Positions 15,925 through 23,733 of a DNA stretch of 64,000 nucleotides are shown here, piece after piece. Position numbers and translations under genes: made by a program. The DNA is taken from positions 1-64,000 of the forward strand of contig NZ_JBMEMN010000014.1 in NCBI RefSeq assembly GCF_049310905.1. The letters run 5' to 3'. The first letter of the stretch is position 1; each line of letters starts with the position of its first letter. The notes under the pieces were generated by a model, which was not told the origin of the DNA, did not search any database, and worked only from the letters and a program-made list of their open reading frames with translations. This DNA is from Gudongella sp049310905 (GTDB taxonomy: Bacteria > Bacillota > Clostridia > Tissierellales > Tissierellaceae).

Positions 15925-16800
15925 ATGGAATCATTGAAATACCTATATGACAAGGCAGCACAATCAATTAATACATTTATTAAAAACACAGATGGAGATC
16001 TTAATCTATTTGGGAAAGTTTTGACTATTATTCTTATCTTTGTGGCCATAATAATTATAGTTAAATTTGCCAGCAGACTTATTGACAGGACCTTAACCAA
16101 TAAAAACTTTGACAAGTTCCAGATTTCCGACAGAAGAAGGGACACATTGACCAACATTCTAAAAAAGGTTGTTAAGTATATCTTGTTCTTTATCGGTGTA
16201 GTCATGGCTCTTGAAATCTTCAGCATAAACACGGCATCAATTATTGCAACAGCAGGTATTGGAGGTCTTGCTATTGGATTTGGAGCCCAGTCTCTTGTAA
16301 AGGATATAATAACTGGATTTTTTATTCTGCTTGAGGATCAATATGCCGTAGGAGACTATATACAGATTGATACCAAAGAGGGAATTGTAGAAGAGTTAGG
16401 TGTGCGAGTCACCAAAATCAGGGATTTTACAGGTGAGCTCCATATCATTCCAAACAGTAGCATTAATGTCGTGACTAACAGGACCAGAGGAGCAATGAGA
16501 GCATTGGTTGATATTTCAATAGCTTACGAAGCTGATATCGATAAAGCCATGGAAATCATGGAAAGAATCAGTGCTGAAATTGCAGAGACAAACGATAATA
16601 TTATTGAAGGACCTTTGGTACTTGGAGTTGCAAGCTTTGGAAATTCTGATGTTGTAATAAGGGCAATCGCCAAGACAAGATCCATGGAGCAGTGGGCTGT
16701 GGAAAGGGAAATGAGAAAAAAATATAAACAGGCTTTTGACCGTGAGGGTATTGAAATACCATATTCAAAGGTTGTTGTTTATGGAGGTGGAGATAAATAA
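15925..16800 (+). CDS. mscS: Small-conductance mechanosensitive channel
   Basis: 291-aa MscS channel. It has three membrane helices (about residues 29-48, 72-94 and 100-125), the pore helix with the small-residue pattern TAGIGGLAIGFGAQSLVKD, and the beta domain beginning YAVGDYIQI. It opens under hypo-osmotic stress to release solutes. The start follows AGGAGGTAGCG. It overlaps the DUF951 gene by one base, a common Clostridia arrangement. Confidence 0.93.
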   Translation: MESLKYLYDKAAQSINTFIKNTDGDLNLFGKVLTIILIFVAIIIIVKFASRLIDRTLTNKNFDKFQISDRRRDTLTNILKKVVKYILFFIGVVMALEIFSINTASIIATAGIGGLAIGFGAQSLVKDIITGFFILLEDQYAVGDYIQIDTKEGIVEELGVRVTKIRDFTGELHIIPNSSINVVTNRTRGAMRALVDISIAYEADIDKAMEIMERISAEIAETNDNIIEGPLVLGVASFGNSDVVIRAIAKTRSMEQWAVEREMRKKYKQAFDREGIEIPYSKVVVYGGGDK

Positions 16801-17030
16801 TGCTGTATTACAAGGTTGGAGATCAGGTCACCTTGAAAAAGGGTCATCCATGTGGAGAAAACAAATGGGAAGTACTGAGAACTGGTGTGGATATAAAATT
16901 AAAGTGCATGGGATGCGAAAGACAGATTTGGCTTACCAGAATTGAATTTGAAAAAAGAGTGCGTAAAATTCTTGTAGATGATAAGTGGATAAGTATAGTA
17001 CATCATAAACCGGAAGATAAGTCTGAATGA
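16800..17030 (+). CDS. DUF951 family protein
   Basis: 76-aa DUF951 protein, basic, with KLKCMGCERQIWLTR and a single pair of cysteines. The family is small, widespread in Firmicutes, often next to mscS and ychF, and has no firm function; nucleic-acid binding has been suggested by its composition. The ATG shares a base with the mscS stop (TAATG). It is the last gene of the yedF-mscS unit. Confidence 0.88.
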   Translation: MLYYKVGDQVTLKKGHPCGENKWEVLRTGVDIKLKCMGCERQIWLTRIEFEKRVRKILVDDKWISIVHHKPEDKSE

Positions 17031-17106
17031 TAAGCTTACTACGGAAATCATAATTGATCACTCACGGATTCAAGATCAGAGATTTATCACACTCGGCTCT
17101 AAAATT

Positions 17107-17202
17107 GGTTTGCTATCGATTCAGCTTAAAGCTTGATAAAGAAAGACTTCGAGTTCTTTATCATATACGGTAGCAGTAACGTAATATACAATCACGCAAA
17201 CC
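17107..17202 (+). ncRNA. Candidate structured RNA, family unknown
   Basis: Three nested helices can be drawn: GGTTTGC (17107-17113) with GCAAACC (17196-17202); CTATCG (17113-17118) with CGGTAG (17168-17173, one G-U); and a perfect 10-bp hairpin TGATAAAGAA (17134-17143) with TTCTTTATCA (17154-17163). It lies in a 419-bp gene-free gap. No tRNA, RNase P, tmRNA, SRP or known riboswitch motif was recognised. Strand is assumed from the neighbours. The remaining gap (17203-17330) shows nothing else of note except a GTCC/GGAC hairpin near 17310. Confidence 0.35.
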
Positions 17203-17334
17203 AGTACGATTTTCTCATCTCGAGTGAAAAATCTTGCTAATCTTTCCATATGTTCGTTTGTAATTGATGCTTTCCTTGTATTTTACAGTATCATACAGAA
17301 TTACGTCCTGAATTGGACAAGGATAAAGACATAG

Positions 17335-17400
17335 TTATCAATACAATAGATTAGTGTTGTATAATAAAAGGGAGAATATTTCTCTCTTTTTTGTTTTTTG
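17335..17400 (+). promoter_or_regulatory. Promoter and early terminator-like hairpin before the sigma gene
   Basis: TTATCA (17335-17340) and TATAAT (17360-17365) form a possible promoter with a 19-bp spacer. Immediately downstream, GGGAGAA-TAT-TTCTCTC is followed by a T-rich run. The hairpin either ends an RNA from upstream or attenuates the sigma-factor transcript. Confidence 0.5.
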
Positions 17401-17449
17401 ATGCAACCTTTTGTTAAAAATTACGTCTAAAGGATAAGGAGGGTTGAAG

Positions 17450-17989
17450 GTGACAGAAAACCAGATGATTGATGAACTTATAAAGGGTCAGGAACAGGCC
17501 TTTGTACAATTGATGCAGCAATACGGAAACAAGCTTCTTGGGACCTGTTACCTGATACTCAAGGACAGGGAAGAGGCAGAGGATGTAGTTCAGGAAACCT
17601 TTGTGCGAGTGTTTAAAAACATTAAAAGCTTCAAGAGAAACAGCAGTCTCTATACTTGGATATACAGAATAGCAATCAATTTATCTAGAGACAAGCTTAG
17701 AAAAAGATCCTATGATCTCAGTCTGAACGAAGAAATTGTTGGTGATGAGAATGTAGAAAGCCTGGTTGAGCATAAATTGGAACTGGCGGAGCTTAAAAAC
17801 AGGCTATCTTCATTAAATCCGATATACAGGGAAGTTTTGGTGCTGTTCTACTTTCAGGAGTTGTCAATAACTGAAATATCAAGTCTATTACATGAAAAGG
17901 AAGGAACAATAAAAAGCAGGCTATCCCGGTCAAGGAAGATACTAGCCTCAGAAATTGGGAAAGGAGGTACTGAAGATGAACAGGAATGA
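17450..17989 (+). CDS. ECF RNA polymerase sigma factor
   Basis: 179-aa sigma-70 family member of the extracytoplasmic-function type. Region 2 shows DREEAEDVVQETFVRVFKNI and SLYTWIYRIAINLSRDKLR; region 4 shows YREVLVLFYFQELSITEIS and a final helix-turn-helix. The start is GTG 17450, six bases after AGGAGGG; the TTG at 17444 is too close. It overlaps the next gene, a one-helix membrane protein, in the manner of sigma/anti-sigma pairs. Confidence 0.92.
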   Translation: MTENQMIDELIKGQEQAFVQLMQQYGNKLLGTCYLILKDREEAEDVVQETFVRVFKNIKSFKRNSSLYTWIYRIAINLSRDKLRKRSYDLSLNEEIVGDENVESLVEHKLELAELKNRLSSLNPIYREVLVLFYFQELSITEISSLLHEKEGTIKSRLSRSRKILASEIGKGGTEDEQE

Positions 17990-18290
17990 TTCCATAAAAG
18001 ATGATATTAAAAAAATCTATGATGAGGAAACAAATGAAATGGAATTTACAAGCCAGATGATGGAAAGTGTCCTTAACAAGACAACAAGATCAAAGGCTGG
18101 AAAGATAAGAAAAATCCTAAACTACGAACTTCAGATACCGCTTGTGCCTGCTGCTGTAGGAATAGCAGCGCTTCTGGCAATTACGATCCTACCGGGGGGA
18201 ATCCTTGAAAAGCAGTACAATTTCACTACAATTGATATTGCTGGATCCCAGGTTATGATACAGGAAGACAGAGAGGTGACCAAGAGATGA
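17976..18290 (+). CDS. Small membrane protein, possible anti-sigma factor
   Basis: 104-aa protein with a charged cytoplasmic N-terminus (about 1-50), one membrane helix near residues 52-75 (LVPAAVGIAALLAITILPG) and a short outer tail. It overlaps the sigma gene by 14 bp, with the AGGAGG ribosome site inside that gene, and its stop overlaps the next start. By position and topology it is a likely anti-sigma factor, although no zinc-anti-sigma HxxxCxxC motif is visible. Confidence 0.65.
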   Translation: MNRNDSIKDDIKKIYDEETNEMEFTSQMMESVLNKTTRSKAGKIRKILNYELQIPLVPAAVGIAALLAITILPGGILEKQYNFTTIDIAGSQVMIQEDREVTKR

Positions 18291-20440
18291 AAATTAGATT
18301 AAAGGTAAAGACACTACTTTTGGTATTAGTTGTTTTTGCTGTTGCCTACCTTTGGGTTATACCTCAGGGAACTCTTGCAATAGCAAGATATCTGGAAAAG
18401 AAAGACTCACCAAGAGCAGAACTTTTCTTTGAGAGACACATAAAAATGGATGATTCAATCGAAGGAAGACTGGATTATGCAAAAAGTCTTGTAAAGAGCT
18501 TTCAGAAATTCACCATCTATCAGCAGGGCTGGGGTGGAGGAGAAGAAACCACTCAGGATGATATGACAAGGGCGGAAGAACTGCTGAAGGAAATCCTTAA
18601 AAAAGATCCATCACGTAATGAAGAAAAACTGTATATTGATGCGTATCGGATGCTTATGGATATTTCCATAGCAAAAGGAGATGTCAGGGAGCTTAGAGAG
18701 CTTATCGAATATGGTGATACCAATAGTAATCTAAAGGATGATTCGCTTGTTTACAAGGCATACCTTCACTTTGTCAACAGAGAGTTTGAAGAGGCAGAAA
18801 ATATAGTTAACAAGCTTGAAAACGGAGGGATGGATGATCCAAGACTGGATATCCTGAAGGCGGAAATCCACCTGGCACAGGGAAATATCCAGGATGCAAA
18901 AAAGGAATATAAATCTTACCAGAACAGAGATTGGAGACAGAAAGAATACAATTACTTTGCTTCAGGAGCATACGGCGGCAGAAGTTTCTGGCTCCAGGAA
19001 TCTGAGCAGCTTCTTTCAGGTAACAACAAGATCACAGGTAGAGTAACATATGAAGGAGATCCCATGGCATTTGTGGAGGTTTATATTCTGAATGCAGATG
19101 GAGGGATTAGAATCGGGGGAGAAAGCTATGTTGCAATAACCGACGAACATGGATACTTCCAAACAATGGGACTAGCTGATGGACTCTATGATGTGGGACT
19201 TGGCATTGACTCGAGTCTTTTGACAGACAAGGTCTTCCAGAAAAGTGAGACAGGATATGTTGAATTGACCCAAAATGATGAATATGTTGAATACACCTTC
19301 AGAAACATCTTCGAAGTATATTCACCTCAGCCAGGTGAAGTTGTAGAAGATGATGAGTTTACAGTATCCTGGGAAGAAGTTCCAGAGGCTGACTACTACA
19401 CAGTCGAACCTGTGATCTTTTCACAACCATTGGAAAAATCCGGAGGATCATTCAGAAGTCCGATTGAGGATGTTAATGGTGAAGGAAGGTTCAATGGAAC
19501 AAGTGCAGACTTCAGGATATCAGACGTCAGGAATCAAACTGGCGGGATGACCTTTGAGGGAGAGGAATGGCTTCTGGGATCAAGTGCAGTACTTGGTAAG
19601 TTTCTGCCTGGAGGGGAGTACCCAATAATTGTAAATGCCTATGACAAAAACAATCTCCTTATAACAAGCAGCTTTCCAATGAGAACCTACTACGATGAAA
19701 TTCCAAGCATAATTATCGAAGGGGAGCTTTCAGAGGGACAAAAACTTGTGGCAGAAATGAAATATCCTGAAGCAATCCAGCATTATGAGGATATCCTAAA
19801 AGATGATCCTGAAAATGTGGAGGCCATCTCAAGTCTTGTAAAAATATATGGAATAGGTTGGAAAAAGGGTGAAAAGAACCTTGAAAGAGCTTTTAAACTA
19901 ATTGAAGGAATAAGTGATGAAAAGCTAAAAGCGGATCTTTTAAACAGTACACTATCACAAATGGATACAGAAGAGATTCTGGAGTTTGAAAATCAGGTAA
20001 TTGATGGAATAGAAGTGTTAAGCAAGTTTGGCAATGATAACAGCCATTACAATAAATACAAGCTATATATTGCCCGGGAAGACTATAGGGCAGCAAGGGA
20101 TGCACTGGAAAAACTTGAAAATTTCCTGCCTGATAGCCTGATATTTCTTCACATCTACCTGGGGGATTTTGACCTGGCAGTCCAGAGACTTCTTGATGAT
20201 AGATTCTACCCATCAAGACTTCAGGGAGATACCTTTAGTAGTGCAGTTCTTGGACTTGAAGAAAATCCTCCTCCAGCTGAGGAAATAAAAGCCCTAAAAG
20301 AGTTCCTTTTGGAGATGATAAGCGGTGGAGCCTATGAGCGCAAGGATGAGATATACAATAAGCTTGTTAACAATGCAGATAACGAGGATATCCTTACTAT
20401 TGTTGATGAAATTTACAATGTAAGACACTGGAATTATTGA
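18287..20440 (+). CDS. Large membrane-anchored TPR and carboxypeptidase-regulatory-like protein
   Basis: 717-aa protein with an N-terminal membrane anchor (about residues 8-28). TPR-like helices follow (about 35-220), then a carboxypeptidase regulatory-like beta-sandwich near 248-330 (ITGRVTYEGDPMAFVEVYIL), a second beta domain, and a further TPR block near 480-640 (MKYPEAIQHYEDILKDDPEN). It probably acts outside the cell as a scaffold. Its ATGA overlap with the membrane protein makes it the third gene of the ECF sigma unit, so it may be part of the envelope signal or its output. No catalytic motif is seen. Confidence 0.72.
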   Translation: MKIRLKVKTLLLVLVVFAVAYLWVIPQGTLAIARYLEKKDSPRAELFFERHIKMDDSIEGRLDYAKSLVKSFQKFTIYQQGWGGGEETTQDDMTRAEELLKEILKKDPSRNEEKLYIDAYRMLMDISIAKGDVRELRELIEYGDTNSNLKDDSLVYKAYLHFVNREFEEAENIVNKLENGGMDDPRLDILKAEIHLAQGNIQDAKKEYKSYQNRDWRQKEYNYFASGAYGGRSFWLQESEQLLSGNNKITGRVTYEGDPMAFVEVYILNADGGIRIGGESYVAITDEHGYFQTMGLADGLYDVGLGIDSSLLTDKVFQKSETGYVELTQNDEYVEYTFRNIFEVYSPQPGEVVEDDEFTVSWEEVPEADYYTVEPVIFSQPLEKSGGSFRSPIEDVNGEGRFNGTSADFRISDVRNQTGGMTFEGEEWLLGSSAVLGKFLPGGEYPIIVNAYDKNNLLITSSFPMRTYYDEIPSIIIEGELSEGQKLVAEMKYPEAIQHYEDILKDDPENVEAISSLVKIYGIGWKKGEKNLERAFKLIEGISDEKLKADLLNSTLSQMDTEEILEFENQVIDGIEVLSKFGNDNSHYNKYKLYIAREDYRAARDALEKLENFLPDSLIFLHIYLGDFDLAVQRLLDDRFYPSRLQGDTFSSAVLGLEENPPPAEEIKALKEFLLEMISGGAYERKDEIYNKLVNNADNEDILTIVDEIYNVRHWNY

Positions 20441-20451
20441 TTAAGAAAACT

Positions 20452-20501
20452 AATCTCCTTTCTTCTGGGTATACTATAAATATCCAGAATGAGAGGAGAT
20501 T
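20452..20501 (+). promoter_or_regulatory. Hairpin that covers the ribosome site of the alcohol dehydrogenase gene
   Basis: AATCTCCT (20452-20459) pairs with AGGAGATT (20494-20501), which contains the ribosome site. Inside it, TTCTGGGTAT (20463-20472) pairs with ATATCCAGAA (20480-20489, one G-U). The two-part stem would hide the ribosome site for the ATG at 20507. A TATACT and a TATAAAT lie in its loop, so the DNA could equally be a promoter within a symmetric operator. Confidence 0.6.
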
Positions 20502-20506
20502 TGTCT

Positions 20507-21670
20507 ATGAAAAATTTCAGTTTTTACTCACCTACCATGATCAAGTTTGGAAGAGGGAGTATTATAAATCTTCAAAAGCTTGTGGAAGGTAGATATAAAA
20601 GAGTGCTTCTTCATTACGGCGGAGGTAGCATAAAAAAGAACGTAATATATAAGCAGACCATGGAACAGCTTAATACGGCAGGAGTCCAGGTCTTTGAGCT
20701 TGGAGGAGTCAAGCCTAATCCAGCACTCTCAAGGGTAAGGGAAGGAGTCCGGCTTGCCAAGGAGAATAATATAGACCTTGTACTTGCAGTTGGTGGAGGA
20801 AGTGTTATCGATTCAGCAAAGGCAATAGCTCTTGGTGCGATGTCAGATTCAGATATATGGGATTTCTTTCTCGGAAAAGAAAGTGTTGAGAAAGCTTTAC
20901 CTGTGGGAGTTGTACTTACAATACCCGCAACCGGAAGTGAAGCAAGTATGGGCAGTGTAGTAACAAATTATGATGAACGCCAAAAATTGGCAGTTAACCA
21001 CGATATTTTAAGACCGGTTTTTGCAATAATGGATCCTGAATATTCAATGACTCTTCCAAAAGAGCAGACATTTTCTGGTGTAATGGACATATTGTCCCAT
21101 ATCTTTGAAAGATATTTTACAAATACAGAAAATGTTGAACTTACTGACAGACTCTCCGAGGCGACCATAAAAACCGTTATAAACAATGCATATATACTTC
21201 TTAAAAATCCTGATGACTACAATGCAAGGGCTGAAATTATGCTTGCAGGAACCATCGCACACAATGGCATACTTGGTATGGGAAGAGAAGATGACTGGGC
21301 AAGTCATCAGCTTGGACATCAGCTGAGTGCTCTTTATGGTGCGACCCATGGAGAAACCCTTGGAGTAATTTTTCCTGCCTGGATGAAATATGTGTACAGG
21401 GAGAATCTCGATATTTTCAACAAATTTGCCGTGAACATATTTGGAGTATCTGCCTTTGGAAATACACGAGAGCATGTTGCTCTTGAAGGAATACGACGAT
21501 TTGAAGAGTTTCTGAAAAAAATCGGTTTGCCAAGAACATTGACTGAGGCGGGTCTTCCTACAAATGAATTTGAAAGAATGGCTGACCTGGCCGTATCAAT
21601 GGGTAGTTTTGGAGCGCTAAAGACTATAGACAGGGAAGATGCTATCAATATTTATAAACTTGCAGAATAA
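20507..21670 (+). CDS. Iron-containing alcohol dehydrogenase (butanol dehydrogenase type)
   Basis: 387-aa group III alcohol dehydrogenase that reduces aldehydes with NAD(P)H. Nucleotide-binding AVGGGSVIDSAKAI and LTIPATGSEAS are present, and the metal ligands lie in GVMDILSHIFE and WASHQLGHQLSALYGATHGETL. The sequence fits the BdhA/YqhD subgroup. The start is ATG 20507 rather than 20489, which lies before the ribosome site. A hairpin covers the ribosome site and a strong terminator follows, so it forms its own transcription unit. Confidence 0.92.
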   Translation: MKNFSFYSPTMIKFGRGSIINLQKLVEGRYKRVLLHYGGGSIKKNVIYKQTMEQLNTAGVQVFELGGVKPNPALSRVREGVRLAKENNIDLVLAVGGGSVIDSAKAIALGAMSDSDIWDFFLGKESVEKALPVGVVLTIPATGSEASMGSVVTNYDERQKLAVNHDILRPVFAIMDPEYSMTLPKEQTFSGVMDILSHIFERYFTNTENVELTDRLSEATIKTVINNAYILLKNPDDYNARAEIMLAGTIAHNGILGMGREDDWASHQLGHQLSALYGATHGETLGVIFPAWMKYVYRENLDIFNKFAVNIFGVSAFGNTREHVALEGIRRFEEFLKKIGLPRTLTEAGLPTNEFERMADLAVSMGSFGALKTIDREDAINIYKLAE

Positions 21671-21673
21671 TCA

Positions 21674-21705
21674 ATAAGGGCCTTGTCTTTAAGGCCCTTA
21701 TTTTT
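21674..21705 (+). terminator. Terminator after the alcohol dehydrogenase gene
   Basis: ATAAGGGCCTT and AAGGCCCTTAT form a perfect 11-bp stem with a six-base loop, followed by TTTTTC. Confidence 0.93.
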
Positions 21706-21757
21706 CATGCATGAATCTGATATACTTGAAGGAGATAAACTCAGGGAGGGAAATATT

Positions 21758-22579
21758 GTGAAATATGCTTATGGATATTACAAAAAGGCAGCTGACTACA
21801 TATTGGAGAAAATCGGAGGAGAGGTTGAATTTGGGCTTATCCTTGGTTCAAGTCTTGGAGGACTTGCTGATAAAATCAAGGATCCGGTGATAATTGACTA
21901 CAAGGAAATTCCTAATTTTTTATTATCAACTGTGGAGAGTCATGCTGGAAAGCTGATTGTTGGGAATCTTGGAGAAAAGAGGGTAGTCTGCATGAGTGGA
22001 AGATTCCACCATTATGAAGGCTATGAATTTGAAAGGCTGGCAATACCAATAAGGGTGTTCAGGCTTTTGGGAGTTGAAACCTTGATTCTTACAAACGCAG
22101 CTGGTGCCATAAATACGGACATGGCTCCAGGGGACATAATGCTTATAAATGACCATATAAAGCTTCAAGGTCAGAGTCCAGTAAGAGGGCATAACATCCC
22201 CGAGTTTGGACCAAGATTCTTTGATGTTTCAGATATGTACACCAGAGATCTGAGGGACCTTGCAAAGAGAGTAGGGGAAAAGGAAAGCATTGAGCTGAAG
22301 GAAGGGGTCTATTTCTACGCATCAGGACCTCAGTTTGAGACGCCGGCAGAAATTAGGGCAATGCGTATTCTCGGAGGCGATGCAGTAGGAATGTCAACGG
22401 TAACAGAAGCCATTACAGCTGCACACTGTGGAATTAAGGTTCTTGGTTTTTCTCTAATCTCAAATATGGCAGCAGGGGTCACTGGAGATCCGGTAACAAC
22501 CCAGGAGGTCAACGAGGTTGGAGAAAGATCTGAAGAAAAGGTCGAAAGACTTATCAGGGAGATAATTAAGGAGATCTAG
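21758..22579 (+). CDS. punA: Purine-nucleoside phosphorylase
   Basis: 273-aa trimeric-type PNP that splits purine nucleosides with phosphate. Phosphate-binding GSSLGGL and SGRFHHYEG, the purine-site segments NAAGAI and GPQFETPAEIRA, and the final SLISNMAAG are all present. The start is GTG 21758 behind GGGAGGG; an in-frame ATG at 21683 lies inside the upstream terminator. The next gene is an MtnA-like isomerase, so methylthioadenosine could be a substrate; the residues I can see do not decide between inosine/guanosine and MTA. Confidence 0.92.
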   Translation: MKYAYGYYKKAADYILEKIGGEVEFGLILGSSLGGLADKIKDPVIIDYKEIPNFLLSTVESHAGKLIVGNLGEKRVVCMSGRFHHYEGYEFERLAIPIRVFRLLGVETLILTNAAGAINTDMAPGDIMLINDHIKLQGQSPVRGHNIPEFGPRFFDVSDMYTRDLRDLAKRVGEKESIELKEGVYFYASGPQFETPAEIRAMRILGGDAVGMSTVTEAITAAHCGIKVLGFSLISNMAAGVTGDPVTTQEVNEVGERSEEKVERLIREIIKEI

Positions 22580-22589
22580 GAGGTGCAAG

Positions 22590-23648
22590 ATGGCAAGACA
22601 GGACAGGGATCTGGCATTTATGCTTCAATATGAAAATGTAGCCTGGTATGAAGATGGAAAGGTAAGAATATTGGACAGAAGAGTGTATCCAACTACTGTA
22701 AAGTATGAGGTTTGCAAGAATCACCAGGAAGTTGCCAAAGCCATAGCGGATATGGTAACCCAAAGTGCAGGACCCTACACCGCAGCTGGCATGGGAATGG
22801 CATTGGCTGCCTTTGAAGCCAGGGATTTAAAGGAAGAATCACAACTGGAATACTTGAGAAAAGCAGCTGATACGTTGTCAACAGCAAGACCTACCACTAC
22901 AAAGAGGATGAGGATAATTGTAGATGGATGTCTTGAAGTAGCTGAAAGAGCACTAAAGGAAGGTTCTAAGGCAGATCAGGCAATATTTTTTCATACAGTT
23001 GACCATACTGACAACAGATACAGAAGGATCGGCAAGGTGGCAGTAAATCTTGTGGATCTCTTTCCGGATAAGGGAACAATTATGACCCAATGCTTTGGGG
23101 AGACCATTGTAGGATTGATGCTTAGGGAAGCCAAGGAAAGAAACAAGGAAATCAAGGTGATCTGTCCTGAAACCAGACCATATTTCCAGGGGGCAAGACT
23201 TACAGCGAGTGTTGCTCAGGATCAGGGCTTCGATACTACTGTTATAACAGATAATATGGCAGCGTATGTAATGGAAAAGAAAAAAGTTGATATTTTCACC
23301 TCAGCAGCGGATGCAATATGCCTAGACGGACATGTAGTGAATAAAATTGGAACATATCAGATTGCAATTGTAGCCAAGTATCTTGGAATTCCATACTTTG
23401 TAACTGGAATCCCGGATAAGGGTCATGAGACAATCGATACTGTGACAATTGAAGAGAGAGATCCAGATTTTGTACTTCAGGCAATGGGTGTCAGAACGGC
23501 AATGGAAGGTGTTAAGGGCTACTATCCATCATTTGATGCTACCCCACCTCATCTTGTCAGCGGAGTTGTAACAGACAGGGGGATTTTCTCAGCATATGAT
23601 CTTCACAGGTATTTCAAGGATGGCGAGAAAGCAGAACTGGTTCTTTAA
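22590..23648 (+). CDS. mtnA: MtnA / eIF-2B alpha-like sugar-phosphate isomerase
   Basis: 352-aa member of the eIF-2B alpha/MtnA family, which isomerises 5-methylthioribose-1-phosphate to the ribulose form in methionine salvage. Family marks are ETRPYFQGARLTA, ITDNMAAYVM and NKIGTYQIAIVAKYLGIPYFV. The catalytic-Cys motif, normally THCN, reads TQCFGE here, and the Asp motif reads SAADAICLDGHVV, so this is a divergent branch and may act on another pentose phosphate. It follows PNP by 10 bp in the same operon. Confidence 0.75.
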   Translation: MARQDRDLAFMLQYENVAWYEDGKVRILDRRVYPTTVKYEVCKNHQEVAKAIADMVTQSAGPYTAAGMGMALAAFEARDLKEESQLEYLRKAADTLSTARPTTTKRMRIIVDGCLEVAERALKEGSKADQAIFFHTVDHTDNRYRRIGKVAVNLVDLFPDKGTIMTQCFGETIVGLMLREAKERNKEIKVICPETRPYFQGARLTASVAQDQGFDTTVITDNMAAYVMEKKKVDIFTSAADAICLDGHVVNKIGTYQIAIVAKYLGIPYFVTGIPDKGHETIDTVTIEERDPDFVLQAMGVRTAMEGVKGYYPSFDATPPHLVSGVVTDRGIFSAYDLHRYFKDGEKAELVL

Positions 23649-23733
23649 ATGGTCTGGACAATTTAATTGAGAAAGTGTAAACTATAAGTAATAGAGGGAA
23701 AAGGTTTTCCGAAGAATAACGGAGGTGTTTTAC

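Noticed and set aside
17107..17202. Known housekeeping RNA (RNase P, tmRNA, 6S, SRP)
   Set aside because: None of the conserved cores that I know (for example RNase P GAAAGUCC, tmRNA tRNA-like ends) are present, so it is reported only as an unassigned structure.
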